From Bacteroidia bacterium (GTDB taxonomy: Bacteria > Bacteroidota > Bacteroidia > Flavobacteriales_D > JAUILH01): 36,710 nucleotides of DNA. The DNA is taken from NCBI GenBank assembly GCA_030433115.1, contig JAUILH010000027.1, positions 1-36,710 of the forward strand, in the 5' to 3' direction. Of this stretch, positions 16,759 through 25,316 are shown piece after piece. The notes below the pieces were generated by a model that was not told the DNA's origin, ran no database searches, and was given only the letters and a program-made list of their open reading frames with translations. Position 1 is the stretch's first letter; every line of letters starts with the position of its first letter. A program made the translations under genes and the position numbers.

Positions 16759-17690
16759 TGAAACTTGAAAAACCACATACGCTAAAGGAGCTATCAGAAA
16801 TATTGAATTGCTCTTTTGTTGGATCACCCGACCATTTGGTAGAAGGGATCAATGAGATTCACAAAGTTGAAAGTGGCGATCTTGTATTTGTAGATCACCC
16901 TAAGTATTACGACAAAGCGCTTCAATCTGCCGCCACCACTATCTTAATCGATATGGAAGTAGATTGCCCGGAAGGCAAAGGATTGCTAGTGAGTTCAGAT
17001 CCTTTTAGAGATTACAATAAACTCACGGTTCTTTTTAGTCCGTTTTATCCCTGGTCCAGGTCCGTTAATTCACCAAAAGGAGTATCACCATATGCTGTGA
17101 TCCAACCAAACGTGAGCATTGGTAGAAACGTGACAATTGGTAAGCATACCTGGATTCATTCTGGCGTTGTAATTTATGACAATGTTCATATTGGAGACAA
17201 TGTGGTCATACACGCCAATACAGTGATCGGGGCAGATGCTTTTTATTTCCAGAAAAAAGAAGACCACTTTAGAAAGATGCACACCTGTGGTCGGGTGATT
17301 ATAGAAGACAATGTAGAAATTGGCGCCTTGTGTACCATTGATAGAGGCGTATCCGGAGATACTGTGATTGGTGAGAGCACTAAGCTAGACAACCAGGTGC
17401 ACATTGGACACGATACAGTTATTGGCAAGAGATGTTTGTTCGCTGGTCATGTAGGAGTCGCTGGTTGTGTTACCATTGAAGATGATGTGACCTTGTGGGG
17501 ACAAGTAGGTGTGATCAGTGATGTGACGATTAAATCAGGCGCTGTGGTATACGGACAAAGTGGTGTTGGAAAGGACCTTGAAGGCAATAAGAAATATTTG
17601 GGCAGTCCCTGTGATGACGCTCGAACCACATTTACAGAATTGGCATCATTAAAGCATTTGCCAGCTTTACTCAGAAAAATGAAAGATTAA
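16758..17690 (+). CDS. LpxD-like beta-helix N-acyltransferase (second copy)
   Basis: 310 residues, about 40 shorter than the LpxD at 12924. It keeps an LpxD-type N-terminal domain ([37 protein letters not shown]) and a hexapeptide-repeat beta helix. The histidine equivalent to the LpxD catalytic residue is present in [13 protein letters not shown]. The C-terminal LpxD helix is short or missing. A second LpxD-like gene after efp is common in Bacteroidota, but its acceptor and acyl chain are not settled; it may acylate a different nucleotide sugar or use a different chain length. The start is GTG at 16758, overlapping efp (TAGTG); the stop overlaps the next ATG (TAATG). Confidence 0.88.
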   Translation: MKLEKPHTLKELSEILNCSFVGSPDHLVEGINEIHKVESGDLVFVDHPKYYDKALQSAATTILIDMEVDCPEGKGLLVSSDPFRDYNKLTVLFSPFYPWSRSVNSPKGVSPYAVIQPNVSIGRNVTIGKHTWIHSGVVIYDNVHIGDNVVIHANTVIGADAFYFQKKEDHFRKMHTCGRVIIEDNVEIGALCTIDRGVSGDTVIGESTKLDNQVHIGHDTVIGKRCLFAGHVGVAGCVTIEDDVTLWGQVGVISDVTIKSGAVVYGQSGVGKDLEGNKKYLGSPCDDARTTFTELASLKHLPALLRKMKD

Positions 17691-18922
17691 TGCCGGAAAA
17701 ACGGGTCAATAAAATGATTGAGAAGCTTAAGCTTCACGAGTTTAAACTGCAATCATTGCTCGATATCACCAAAGGCATTAATGAGAACTACTCGGTTGCC
17801 AAACTGCTCGATATTTACAAATACATTCTTCGAGATCAGTTGGGAATTAGCCGTTTGATGCTGTATAACAAAGGTGAAGAGTGGAGCTGTATTCTAAAAT
17901 ATGGATCAAAAGCTAAGTCTAAAGACATCAAGGTTGAGGAAGATTTAATCAGAATTTCTGAGATCACTGTGATCGAGTCATCTTCGAAAAACACATTAAA
18001 CTCGTTTGACGTAGTCATTCCCGTGTTCCACAAAGAACAAGCTTTGGCATACTTGCTAATTGGCGATTTGGATGAAGAAGAGATAAGAATTAGTCCTACG
18101 ATCAAACACATGCCTTTCATTCAAACACTTACCAACATCATCGTTGTGGCAATCGAAAATAAGCGTTTTGCCAATGAGAGTATCAAGCAAGAAAGAGCTA
18201 AAAGAGAGCTGGAAGTAGCCAGTGAGATGCAGAAGTTGTTGTTCCCAACAGACATGCCGTCCAATGAAAATCTGGAAATAGCAGGTCATTACAGAACACA
18301 ACAGCTGGTTGGTGGCGATTATTACGATTACATCAGACTAAACAAGGAAGAATTCATCATTTGCATGGCAGATGTGTCTGGAAAAGGCGTGTCGGCAGCC
18401 ATGTTGATGTCTAACTTTCAAGCCAATGTAAGAGCCATTTTTAATTACAACAACTTCAGGCTTCATAGACTAATCGCAGAACTGAATACCAAAGTAATGG
18501 ATGCTGCTCAGGGTGAAAAGTTCATTACCTTCTTTGTGGCGAAATACAATAGCTCAACAAGAGACCTGCATTATATCAATGCAGGGCACAACCATCCCAT
18601 TTTGTCCGATGGAGAGACGGCAAGAATGCTGGGCACGGGGTGCACCGGTTTGGGTATGTTCGATGAAATTCCATCAATTAAAGAAGAGTTTGTGACAGTT
18701 GAGCCCAATTCTACCTTGATCCTATTTACGGATGGACTGGTAGAGTTAGAAAATGAGGACAATGAAGCCTTTGAAACAGACCGCCTAACAGATTTATTGC
18801 ACTCCAATTGGGATCTGGGGATGGAAGCCTTCAATAAACTGGTGTTCGATGAACTAGAAAAATTCAAAGGCACCAATAATTTTATTGATGATACGGCAAT
18901 TTTGAGTTGTCGGTTTAAATAA
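17690..18922 (+). CDS. SpoIIE/RsbU-type PP2C serine phosphatase with GAF-like N-terminus
   Basis: 410 residues. Residues about 10-160 look like a GAF-type sensor domain, followed by a short coiled coil (about 165-190) and a PPM/SpoIIE phosphatase domain to the end. The metal-binding motifs are visible: VGGDYYDY near residue 208, ADVSGKGVSAAML, YINAGHNHPIL, LFTDGLVE, and the final DDTAILSCR. Such enzymes dephosphorylate anti-sigma factor antagonists or other phosphoproteins in signalling. No partner kinase or STAS protein is in the window. It overlaps the LpxD-like gene by 1 nt, so it is translated with the lipid A operon, an unexpected partner for which I can only infer an envelope-related signalling role. 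Confidence 0.92.
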   Translation: MPEKRVNKMIEKLKLHEFKLQSLLDITKGINENYSVAKLLDIYKYILRDQLGISRLMLYNKGEEWSCILKYGSKAKSKDIKVEEDLIRISEITVIESSSKNTLNSFDVVIPVFHKEQALAYLLIGDLDEEEIRISPTIKHMPFIQTLTNIIVVAIENKRFANESIKQERAKRELEVASEMQKLLFPTDMPSNENLEIAGHYRTQQLVGGDYYDYIRLNKEEFIICMADVSGKGVSAAMLMSNFQANVRAIFNYNNFRLHRLIAELNTKVMDAAQGEKFITFFVAKYNSSTRDLHYINAGHNHPILSDGETARMLGTGCTGLGMFDEIPSIKEEFVTVEPNSTLILFTDGLVELENEDNEAFETDRLTDLLHSNWDLGMEAFNKLVFDELEKFKGTNNFIDDTAILSCRFK

Positions 18923-18987
18923 TAGACGCTTATCATAACTCCCCGCCATTGTTGAAAAGTCCATTCTGAAATCCACATATTTCGCCG

Positions 18988-18995
18988 TAAATTTG
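18988..18995 (+). promoter_or_regulatory. perfect -7 element (TAAATTTG) close to the flavin reductase start
   Basis: It matches TAnnTTTG exactly and ends 6 nt before the ATG at 19002. No TTG is seen 17-23 nt upstream. It predicts an almost leaderless mRNA. Confidence 0.45.
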
Positions 18996-19001
18996 TGGGC
19001 T

Positions 19002-19898
19002 ATGTTAACTGTAGACCCAAAAGAAATTCCTGTTCCAAAACTCCATCATTATTTGTTGGGAGCAGTTGGACCAAGACCCATTGCATTTGCCAGCACGGTA
19101 GATGAAAAAGGGAACAATAATTTGGCGCCTTTCAGTTTTTTCAACGTGTTTAGTGCCAATCCTCCGATTGCGGTATTTTCTCCTGCAAGAAGCGGAAGAA
19201 CGAATACCACCAAGGATACTTACAACAACATCAAGAAAACACCAGAAGTGGTCATCAATGTGGTGAACTATAATATGGTTCAACAAATGTCCTTGGCGAG
19301 TTCGCCTTATCAGCCTGGAGTTGATGAGTTTGTTAAGGCAGGATTCACACCGCTCGATTCAGAAATTATTCAACCAAAAAGAGTGAAAGAATCTCCTGTT
19401 CAACTGGAGTGTAAAGTGAATGAGGTGGTTGAACTGGGGCAGGAAGGTGGTGCAGGAAACTTAGTGATCTGTGAGATACTTAAAATTCACATTGATCCAG
19501 CCATCATCGACGACTCTGGAAATATTGACCAGAAGAAGATTGATTTGGTGGCACGAATGGGCGGTAATTGGTATTGCAGAGCAGATGAAAATTCCATGTT
19601 CGAAATTACTAAACCAATTACTACTTGCGGTATTGGAGTAGATCAGATTCCCGAAGACATCCGATTAAGCAAGGTGTTGACAGGTAATGACCTTGGACAA
19701 CTGGGAGGGATTGAAGAACTGCCAGATGAAACTTCAGTTAACGAGCATAAACTCATCGAACTCAGTGAGCTTTTCATGGAGTTTGAAGATGATGCCACAC
19801 AATTAGAATTAAAATTACATGAGTTAGCCAAACAGCAGCTTCAGGAAAATAAACTGGAGGAAGCCTGGATGACCTTACTCGCATTTAACAATCAATAA
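19002..19898 (+). CDS. flavin reductase family protein (FMN-binding split barrel)
   Basis: 298 residues. The N-terminal 200 residues have the flavin reductase-like/DIM6-NTAB signatures VGPRPIAFASTVDEKGNNNLAPFS (in part) and FSANPPIAVFSPA, which bind FMN; TNTTKDTYNNIKKTPEVVINVV follows the usual order. Family members pass electrons from NAD(P)H to flavin or act as flavoproteins; the substrate is unknown. The last 100 residues are acidic and helical and extend beyond the minimal domain. I chose ATG 19002 (MLTVDPKEIP) over an in-frame TTG at 18993, which lies inside the promoter-like element. It is followed after 9 nt by the DUF3127 gene. Confidence 0.9.
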   Translation: MLTVDPKEIPVPKLHHYLLGAVGPRPIAFASTVDEKGNNNLAPFSFFNVFSANPPIAVFSPARSGRTNTTKDTYNNIKKTPEVVINVVNYNMVQQMSLASSPYQPGVDEFVKAGFTPLDSEIIQPKRVKESPVQLECKVNEVVELGQEGGAGNLVICEILKIHIDPAIIDDSGNIDQKKIDLVARMGGNWYCRADENSMFEITKPITTCGIGVDQIPEDIRLSKVLTGNDLGQLGGIEELPDETSVNEHKLIELSELFMEFEDDATQLELKLHELAKQQLQENKLEEAWMTLLAFNNQ

Positions 19899-19907
19899 AA
19901 CCACACT

Positions 19908-20270
19908 ATGTATCAATTAACCGGACTATTAAAGGTCGTGAACAACACGCAAGAAATCAGTGAAAAATTCAAGAAGAGAGAATTTGTAGTGACCGATAAT
20001 AATGGTCAGTACCCACAGGACATTTTATTCCAATTAACTCAAGATCGCGTGAGCTTATTGGATGGCTATGAAGCCGGACAGCAAGTAACTGTGAATTTCA
20101 ATTTGAGAGGAAGAGAATGGACCAACAAAGAAGGAAAAGTGATGTACTTTAATTCTTTGGATGTATGGAAAATTGAGGCACCTAGCAACGCTGGCGGACC
20201 ACCTCCAATGGAGGCTGCTCCAATTGAAGCAGTTGGTGGAGATGATGAAGCAGACGATCTGCCATTCTAG
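19908..20270 (+). CDS. DUF3127 OB-fold protein with SSB-like acidic tail
   Basis: 120 residues. Residues 1-92 match the DUF3127 pattern, an OB-fold group related to single-strand DNA-binding proteins: TGLLKVVNNTQEISEKFKKREFVV, YPQDILFQLTQD, and NFNLRGREW with YFNSLDVWKIE. A Gly/Pro/Ala-rich linker leads to the C-terminal tip GGDDEADDLPF. This closely resembles the SSB C-terminal tip (DDDIPF-type, acidic with a final Pro-Phe) that recruits DNA repair and replication proteins. A role with single-stranded DNA is therefore plausible but not shown. It lies 9 nt after the flavin reductase gene and directly before a strong terminator. Confidence 0.9.
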   Translation: MYQLTGLLKVVNNTQEISEKFKKREFVVTDNNGQYPQDILFQLTQDRVSLLDGYEAGQQVTVNFNLRGREWTNKEGKVMYFNSLDVWKIEAPSNAGGPPPMEAAPIEAVGGDDEADDLPF

Positions 20271-20287
20271 AATTCTGAATAATTTTG

Positions 20288-20321
20288 AAAAAGCCGTTTC
20301 AATTATTGGAACGGCTTTTTT
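20288..20321 (+). terminator. intrinsic terminator after the DUF3127 gene
   Basis: A 13-bp stem pairs 20288-20300 with 20308-20320 (core GCCGTT/AACGGC) around a 7-nt loop, with a T-run on the 3' side and an A-run on the 5' side. The A-run makes it potentially bidirectional. It begins 17 nt after the DUF3127 stop. Confidence 0.88.
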
Positions 20322-20335
20322 CGTATTATTACTTT

Positions 20336-21988
20336 ATGAGTTTCTCGGACAAATTTGCAGAGATATTTAAGAAGGTGCTGCCTTCGCCCTTTACCATTGC
20401 AATTCTACTGACCTTACTGGTATTGACAATTGGTATGCTCATGCCAAATGGTGTTCCGGATCAGGTGAAGGTGGAGGATGTATCATTCAACGATTCTCGA
20501 GATTCTTTGATCATTGAGATGTCTGGTGCCGATACCTACGAATGGAGTAACGGGCTTTCTGGAGACAAGATAATTGTACCCGTCAGTAGCATCCCAACTC
20601 GTTTTACTGCTGGGAATAATTCAGATGGATATACCTCAAGTTATGTCATCCGAACGAGTCATACCCTCTGCGATCCAGGTCCATGCAAGATGCCGTATAA
20701 GTTAACTCTGGTTGAGGAATCGGATAGTAAATTGATACAACTCATTAAGTCGTGGGAGAGTAGTATGTGGAACAGTCAACTCCTGGCGTTTCTTGTGCAG
20801 ATGATGTTGATGTTGGTTTTGGGGCATGTTTTGGCCCTTTCAAAACCCATCGATCGTTTGATAGGTCAACTCACCCAGTTTTGCACCAACAATGGTAAGG
20901 CAGTTATGTTGGTTTCAGTCTTAACAATAGCGGTCAGTTTATTCAACTGGGGGTTGGGATTGATTTTTGGAGCCATATTCGCCAGGAAAGTAGCGGAACA
21001 CGCCAAAGCAAAACTGATACAAATTAATTACCCACTCATTGGCGCAGCAGGCTATTCAGGCCTCATGGTGTGGCATGGTGGCATTTCCGGATCTGCGCCC
21101 ATCAAAATTTCGGAAGATGGTGCCATGGGCAGTTTAATGGCAGGTAAAATGACACCTCAGGAGATAGCAGCTCTGCCCGATTCCATTGGTTTTGGTGACA
21201 CAATTTTTTCTGCCATGAATCTAACTGTTTCAGCCATGCTGCTGATCGTCATTCCATTATTTCTCTATCTATTGTCGAGGAGAACAAAAACTGAAGTGCC
21301 TAAACTGAGAGATCAACAAGCAGATTTGCCTGAAAATCGAGTGACACTAGTTGGTGCTGAAAAACTGGATCATTCTAAATCACTGAGCATTGGTTTGGGC
21401 ATATTGATTGTACTGTATGCTATATTCAAGGCAATTGATTCACAGGAAACCGACATCAGCTTTAAGTTTATCAACCCAAATTACATCAATTTGCTCTTGT
21501 TGGGCTTGTGCTTTATACTTCACAGCAATTTTCATCGATTCTTAAGAGCGGTTGAAAAGGCCATAGGAGGAACTACTGGTATATTGCTTCAATTTCCTTT
21601 GTACTTTGGGATTCTGGGACTCATGAAAGGATCAGGCTTAATGTCTGACATTTCTCAATTCTTCATAGCAAACTCGAATGAAGTGACTTACCCTATATAT
21701 ACCTTTTTCAGTGCAGGATTAGTGAATGTTTTTGTGCCAAGTGGAGGAGGGCAGTGGGCTGTCCAAGGACCCATTGTTATTCAGTCGGCAAGCCATTTGG
21801 GAGTTCCCCTGAACAAAAGTATCATGGCTCTGGCTTATGGAGATCAGTTAACCAATATGCTTCAGCCGTTTTGGGCTTTACCTTTACTTGGTATTACCGG
21901 CCTCAAGGCTAAGCAAATTCTCCCCTACACTTTACTAATTATGTTGATGGGAGCAATGATTTTCTTATTTGGACTTTTGGTGTTTTAG
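20336..21988 (+). CDS. short-chain fatty acid transporter (AtoE/TIGR00366-like)
   Basis: 550 residues and about 11-12 membrane helices. Family signatures include FAEIFKKVLPSPFTIAILLT at the N-terminus, WGLGLIFGAIFARKVAEHAK, GLMVWHGGISGSAPI and the conserved VNVFVPSGGGQWAVQGPI. E. coli AtoE is about 440 residues; the extra 100 here are an extracytoplasmic insertion (about residues 40-145) after the first helix, with a CDPGPC cysteine pair and an Ig/PKD-like stretch EWSNGLSGDKIIVPV. I chose ATG 20336 (MSFSDKFAE); an upstream in-frame TTG at 20285 would place the start inside the terminator. The gene ends with a 4-nt overlap on the convergent OppC gene. Confidence 0.9.
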   Translation: MSFSDKFAEIFKKVLPSPFTIAILLTLLVLTIGMLMPNGVPDQVKVEDVSFNDSRDSLIIEMSGADTYEWSNGLSGDKIIVPVSSIPTRFTAGNNSDGYTSSYVIRTSHTLCDPGPCKMPYKLTLVEESDSKLIQLIKSWESSMWNSQLLAFLVQMMLMLVLGHVLALSKPIDRLIGQLTQFCTNNGKAVMLVSVLTIAVSLFNWGLGLIFGAIFARKVAEHAKAKLIQINYPLIGAAGYSGLMVWHGGISGSAPIKISEDGAMGSLMAGKMTPQEIAALPDSIGFGDTIFSAMNLTVSAMLLIVIPLFLYLLSRRTKTEVPKLRDQQADLPENRVTLVGAEKLDHSKSLSIGLGILIVLYAIFKAIDSQETDISFKFINPNYINLLLLGLCFILHSNFHRFLRAVEKAIGGTTGILLQFPLYFGILGLMKGSGLMSDISQFFIANSNEVTYPIYTFFSAGLVNVFVPSGGGQWAVQGPIVIQSASHLGVPLNKSIMALAYGDQLTNMLQPFWALPLLGITGLKAKQILPYTLLIMLMGAMIFLFGLLVF

Positions 21989-23292
21989 CTTCCACCAGAG
22001 TAAGCATCAGATGGATCAACTGATGGGGAGGATTCTACTGCACGGTTGTCGAATGCATCCCGAATGCCATTTCCTATTAGCATGAATGCCAATACAAGAA
22101 TAACAATCATGGCTGATGGAAGAATGGCCAGATAGGCTTGTTTGTCGTTGGTCACGTAAGTTCGATACTCTGAAACCAAAGCACCCAAAGAAGGTTGAGG
22201 TGGTTGCGTGCCTACACCAAGGAAACTTAATCCGGATTCGATCAAAATGGCAGATGCAAAGTTTGCTGCAGCAATAACGATGACTGGTCCCATTACATTT
22301 GGAAGCACATGCTTAAAAATAATTCTTGTAGATCCATATCCAAGGGCTCTGGATGCTTCTACGAATTCTTTTTCTCTCACGGAAAGTACTTGCCCGCGCA
22401 CAATTCTTGCAACTTCTACCCAAAGAACAGCTCCAATAGAAACACATACTGTTTGAAGCCCTCTTCCCATTGAAACGGACAGGGCAATGACAATTAAAAG
22501 CAATGGAATCGACCAAATGACATTCACAAAATACATGATCACATCATCCACCCAACCTCTAAAATAGCCCGCAATCGCTCCTAATGTGATGCCTACAGTA
22601 ACAGAAATGAGCACAGCAATGAGTCCAACAGTGAGTGACACAATGATGCTGGCCATGATCAAACTCAGCATATCTCTTCCATGTTTAGCCGTGCCCAGCC
22701 AGTATGTTCTTTCGAAAATGTTTTCTTCCACCAATTGATTTTGCATGTCCTTAACAGAACGCACAACTTCACCTTCACCAATTACGATGAAACTGACTGA
22801 ATCAACTTCCCCTGCATCATTTTTTATGTAGACGTACTTGTTATTATAATCCAGTGGATAGAGGAACTTGGCAATGTCCTCAATTTCGGTTTCAGGATCT
22901 GTTTTTCTTGTATGAAATTCTCTGAATTTGATGTAAGGTCCATCGAATTCATAATCATCATAAATGGCGTAGTTCTTATATTTTTTCACCTTTCCACCGA
23001 AAAACATTCTATCAAAAATGGTATTGTATTCCGGCATGTGATCCAGGCGTTCTTTAAGAATGGTGGTTTTGAATCCCGGAGATTGAAATTCTATACTGGG
23101 AATTTGTTGAGCGACATCTTCGGTTTGGTCCGGACGAATCAAAGATCCTAAGATTGAAACAAAAATAGAGATCACCAGAATGATCATGCCAAACATGGCC
23201 ATCTTGTCCTTTTTAAAGCGCCTCCAGGCAGTTTTGCCAATAGAGCCGGAAGTAGGATCCGTTTGTCTTATTTTTCCTCTCTTAAACCACAT
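21985..23292 (-). CDS. ABC transporter permease, OppC/DppC type
   Basis: 435 residues, against about 300 for E. coli DppC. Helix 1 (about 33-55) follows a basic N-terminus (AWRRFKKDKMAMFGMIIL), as in the OppC N-terminal domain. An extracytoplasmic insertion spans about residues 56-190, rich in Tyr, Asp and Glu. The permease core follows, with LGTAKHGRDMLS, then the EAA cytoplasmic loop EASRALGYGSTRIIFKHVLPN that contacts the ATPase, and GLSFLGVGTQPPQPSLGALV. It probably imports peptides or related solutes with partners that are not in this window. It lies 11 nt after the glycosyltransferase on the same strand. Confidence 0.92.
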   Translation of the reverse strand: MWFKRGKIRQTDPTSGSIGKTAWRRFKKDKMAMFGMIILVISIFVSILGSLIRPDQTEDVAQQIPSIEFQSPGFKTTILKERLDHMPEYNTIFDRMFFGGKVKKYKNYAIYDDYEFDGPYIKFREFHTRKTDPETEIEDIAKFLYPLDYNNKYVYIKNDAGEVDSVSFIVIGEGEVVRSVKDMQNQLVEENIFERTYWLGTAKHGRDMLSLIMASIIVSLTVGLIAVLISVTVGITLGAIAGYFRGWVDDVIMYFVNVIWSIPLLLIVIALSVSMGRGLQTVCVSIGAVLWVEVARIVRGQVLSVREKEFVEASRALGYGSTRIIFKHVLPNVMGPVIVIAAANFASAILIESGLSFLGVGTQPPQPSLGALVSEYRTYVTNDKQAYLAILPSAMIVILVLAFMLIGNGIRDAFDNRAVESSPSVDPSDAYSGGS

Positions 23293-23303
23293 GGTTCATT
23301 TCC

Positions 23304-24374
23304 TTATCTACCTTTCCATTTGGCCCGGTAGGTCAAAGAGGCGAACGCAATAAATACGGCATACAATGGGTAAACGATTGATAAGATCGGATACGCCCAT
23401 AATAAGCGGGGTAAGCCTGCTTTGATGGATACCAAAAATAGTAAACTAAAGTCAATTATATATTTTATTGATAGGATTAGAATGAATCCTGCTGAAAACG
23501 AGTAGATAAGAGAGAAAATTAGTCCGGAAATAATGGTCAAATACATGATAAGCGTGGACATGCCGAATAGGCGCATTGCAGTGTCTTTGATTCTGGCCGA
23601 TTTACCTGCCCATCTGGTTCTCTGATCAAGGAATGACCTGAAGTTTGAAGGGCACTGAACCATAACTACTTCATGTTTTGTACACCCCGAGCTAAAGGTA
23701 GCCTGGTTTTGTTTAAAGGCTTCCAAGGTAAAAATGTCATCTCCGGAAGGGTGGTTGAGATGCCTGATAGTGAGTTTTTCCCAGTCGGATTTATGAAATG
23801 CCCATGCAGCACCATTGTTCATGATGGGATTCTGGTTTTTTGCCATACCAACTGTAAGCCCGCACAGGGCATAGCTTTCCAGTGACCAAATAGAAGACCA
23901 AAAACCAGATGGTCTAATTATTACAGGACAAATGTGAACGTCTCTTGTCCAATTCTCCAGGAGTTTGTCAAAGAATAATGGATTGATGTCTATGTCGCAA
24001 TCCAGGCATATGATGTCATTATATTGTGCATTTTCAATGCCTTTTCGAATAGCTGTCTTTTTTCCTTTTTGGTCACTGATGAGGTTGATTGTGTGATGAT
24101 AATCCGTATTTTTTGGTTCCGAACCATCATCAGAGTGGTCGTTCATCCAAATGACTTCATATTGTGAAAATGATTTGAGTGCTGTGTTAAGTTGGGCTTG
24201 AAGTTTGGAAATATTATCACCTTCATTTCTATAAGGAATAATGATACTGAGTCCTGTTTTGTTTTGTTTTGCAGCTTCTTCAAACGGTTTTTTGAGTATT
24301 TCACACATACTCTGAAGAATGAAGTAGAGGTAAATACTTGTGCTAATCGCTAATATGATTAAAAGAAGTATCAT
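23304..24374 (-). CDS. family 2 glycosyltransferase, membrane-attached
   Basis: 356 residues. An N-terminal membrane helix (1-22) is followed by a GT-A fold: SIIIPYRNEGDN near residue 43, EVIWMNDHSDDGS, and the nucleotide-sugar DxD site at DCD (125-127). The acceptor-side motif GDDIFTLEAF and the Q251-R254-W255 motif (QRTRW) match processive-type GT2 enzymes. Two or three C-terminal helices follow. The acceptor is unknown; the start overlaps the preceding flippase-like gene by 4 nt, which suggests sugar transfer to a lipid handled by that membrane protein. Confidence 0.9.
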   Translation of the reverse strand: MILLLIILAISTSIYLYFILQSMCEILKKPFEEAAKQNKTGLSIIIPYRNEGDNISKLQAQLNTALKSFSQYEVIWMNDHSDDGSEPKNTDYHHTINLISDQKGKKTAIRKGIENAQYNDIICLDCDIDINPLFFDKLLENWTRDVHICPVIIRPSGFWSSIWSLESYALCGLTVGMAKNQNPIMNNGAAWAFHKSDWEKLTIRHLNHPSGDDIFTLEAFKQNQATFSSGCTKHEVVMVQCPSNFRSFLDQRTRWAGKSARIKDTAMRLFGMSTLIMYLTIISGLIFSLIYSFSAGFILILSIKYIIDFSLLFLVSIKAGLPRLLWAYPILSIVYPLYAVFIAFASLTYRAKWKGR

Positions 24375-25309
24375 TCGGATTTAAGCGATTTGACTTTCAT
24401 GAGAAAAAATGAACCAATAATTGCCGGTATAAACAGATTTACGAACCAGATTAGTAAGGATGCTGCTACAATAATTTCGCTGCTTTCAAAGGGACCCATT
24501 AAAAACAAAGCCACTGATTCTCTCACGCCCAATTTACCCAGAACTGGAGAAGGAATAAAAGTGATGAGCAGGTACAATAAACTTATCAAACTTAGAAGTA
24601 AGCTTATGTCCATCTGCGACCCAAATACTCTGTAGGCAAGGTAGAATTGTATGAGAAATATGAGGTATCGAACAATGGATAAGCACGAAACGACTAAAGA
24701 TAGTACTTTGGTTATGTGATCCAGTCCAAGGTCAAACTTGAGCCAGTCATTTAAATTGAATCTTTTAGCCATTTGCTGGGGAAAGAAGACAATTGCATAG
24801 CCGAAGAAAAGTGTACAAAAGCCAACGATTGAAGTGGCCAGATGAATGTCATCATTTAAGTTGAGTGATTGAGTAGGGCACAGACTAAAGCCAATCATTC
24901 CGAATAAGAGCGTGGCCATCATCTGAGTAAAATTGCCATAAAAAGTGAGGATGGAAGCCGTTTTTTTATGCGAGTTCAGGTGAATCACACGTCCGAAAAA
25001 ATCGCCTACTCTAAAGGGTGTGACGAAACTCGTGGCAACTCCGGAAAGGGTTGCTTTAACTGCTTTGGAATAGGGGATGTCTTTGATCAGGACAATGAGT
25101 TTGTACCATTTAAGAGATTCAATACTCCAGTTGATAGCTGCTAGAATCAGTAGCATGGGAAGTATCCAAAGGGCGTCTTTCTGGAATTGGAGGTGCTGCC
25201 AGTTAGCCTCATGTTTTTGTAAATAACGGAAACCGATGAACAAACACGCTGAAAAAACAGTAAGTTTGAGTATAGTGATGGCTATTTTGGAAAAATTCCA
25301 AGGTTTCAT
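24371..25309 (-). CDS. lysylphosphatidylglycerol synthase transmembrane-region family (YbhN/AglD-like) membrane protein
   Basis: 312 residues with about eight predicted helices. The pattern WYKLIVLIKDIPYSKAVKATLSGVATSFVTPFRVGDFFGR is typical of the LPG synthase TM/UPF0104 family, and VLGKLGVRESVALFL is its second conserved segment. There is no aminoacyl-transfer domain, so it is not a full MprF. Such short proteins usually sit beside glycosyltransferases and are thought to help move or handle lipid-linked intermediates. It is the first gene of the minus-strand unit with the GT2 and OppC genes and is divergent from ruvC across a 20-nt gap. Confidence 0.87.
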   Translation of the reverse strand: MKPWNFSKIAITILKLTVFSACLFIGFRYLQKHEANWQHLQFQKDALWILPMLLILAAINWSIESLKWYKLIVLIKDIPYSKAVKATLSGVATSFVTPFRVGDFFGRVIHLNSHKKTASILTFYGNFTQMMATLLFGMIGFSLCPTQSLNLNDDIHLATSIVGFCTLFFGYAIVFFPQQMAKRFNLNDWLKFDLGLDHITKVLSLVVSCLSIVRYLIFLIQFYLAYRVFGSQMDISLLLSLISLLYLLITFIPSPVLGKLGVRESVALFLMGPFESSEIIVAASLLIWFVNLFIPAIIGSFFLMKVKSLKSE

Positions 25310-25316
25310 ATCTATG
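25286..25316 (+). promoter_or_regulatory. candidate promoter for ruvC, overlapping the divergent gene
   Basis: TTTG (25286-25289) is followed after 19 nt by TATCTATG (25309-25316), one mismatch from TAnnTTTG. It lies 13 nt before the ruvC ATG at 25330 and covers the start of the divergent gene, so both promoters would compete for the same DNA. Confidence 0.4.

Noticed and set aside
18993..19001. TTG start for the flavin reductase, and likewise TTG 6079 for the MATE gene
   Set aside because: Both TTGs belong to perfect TAnnTTTG elements; the next ATG is a better start in each case.
20285..20335. N-terminal extension of the fatty acid transporter from TTG 20285
   Set aside because: It would be encoded by the terminator hairpin; the ATG at 20336 gives a typical N-terminus for the family.
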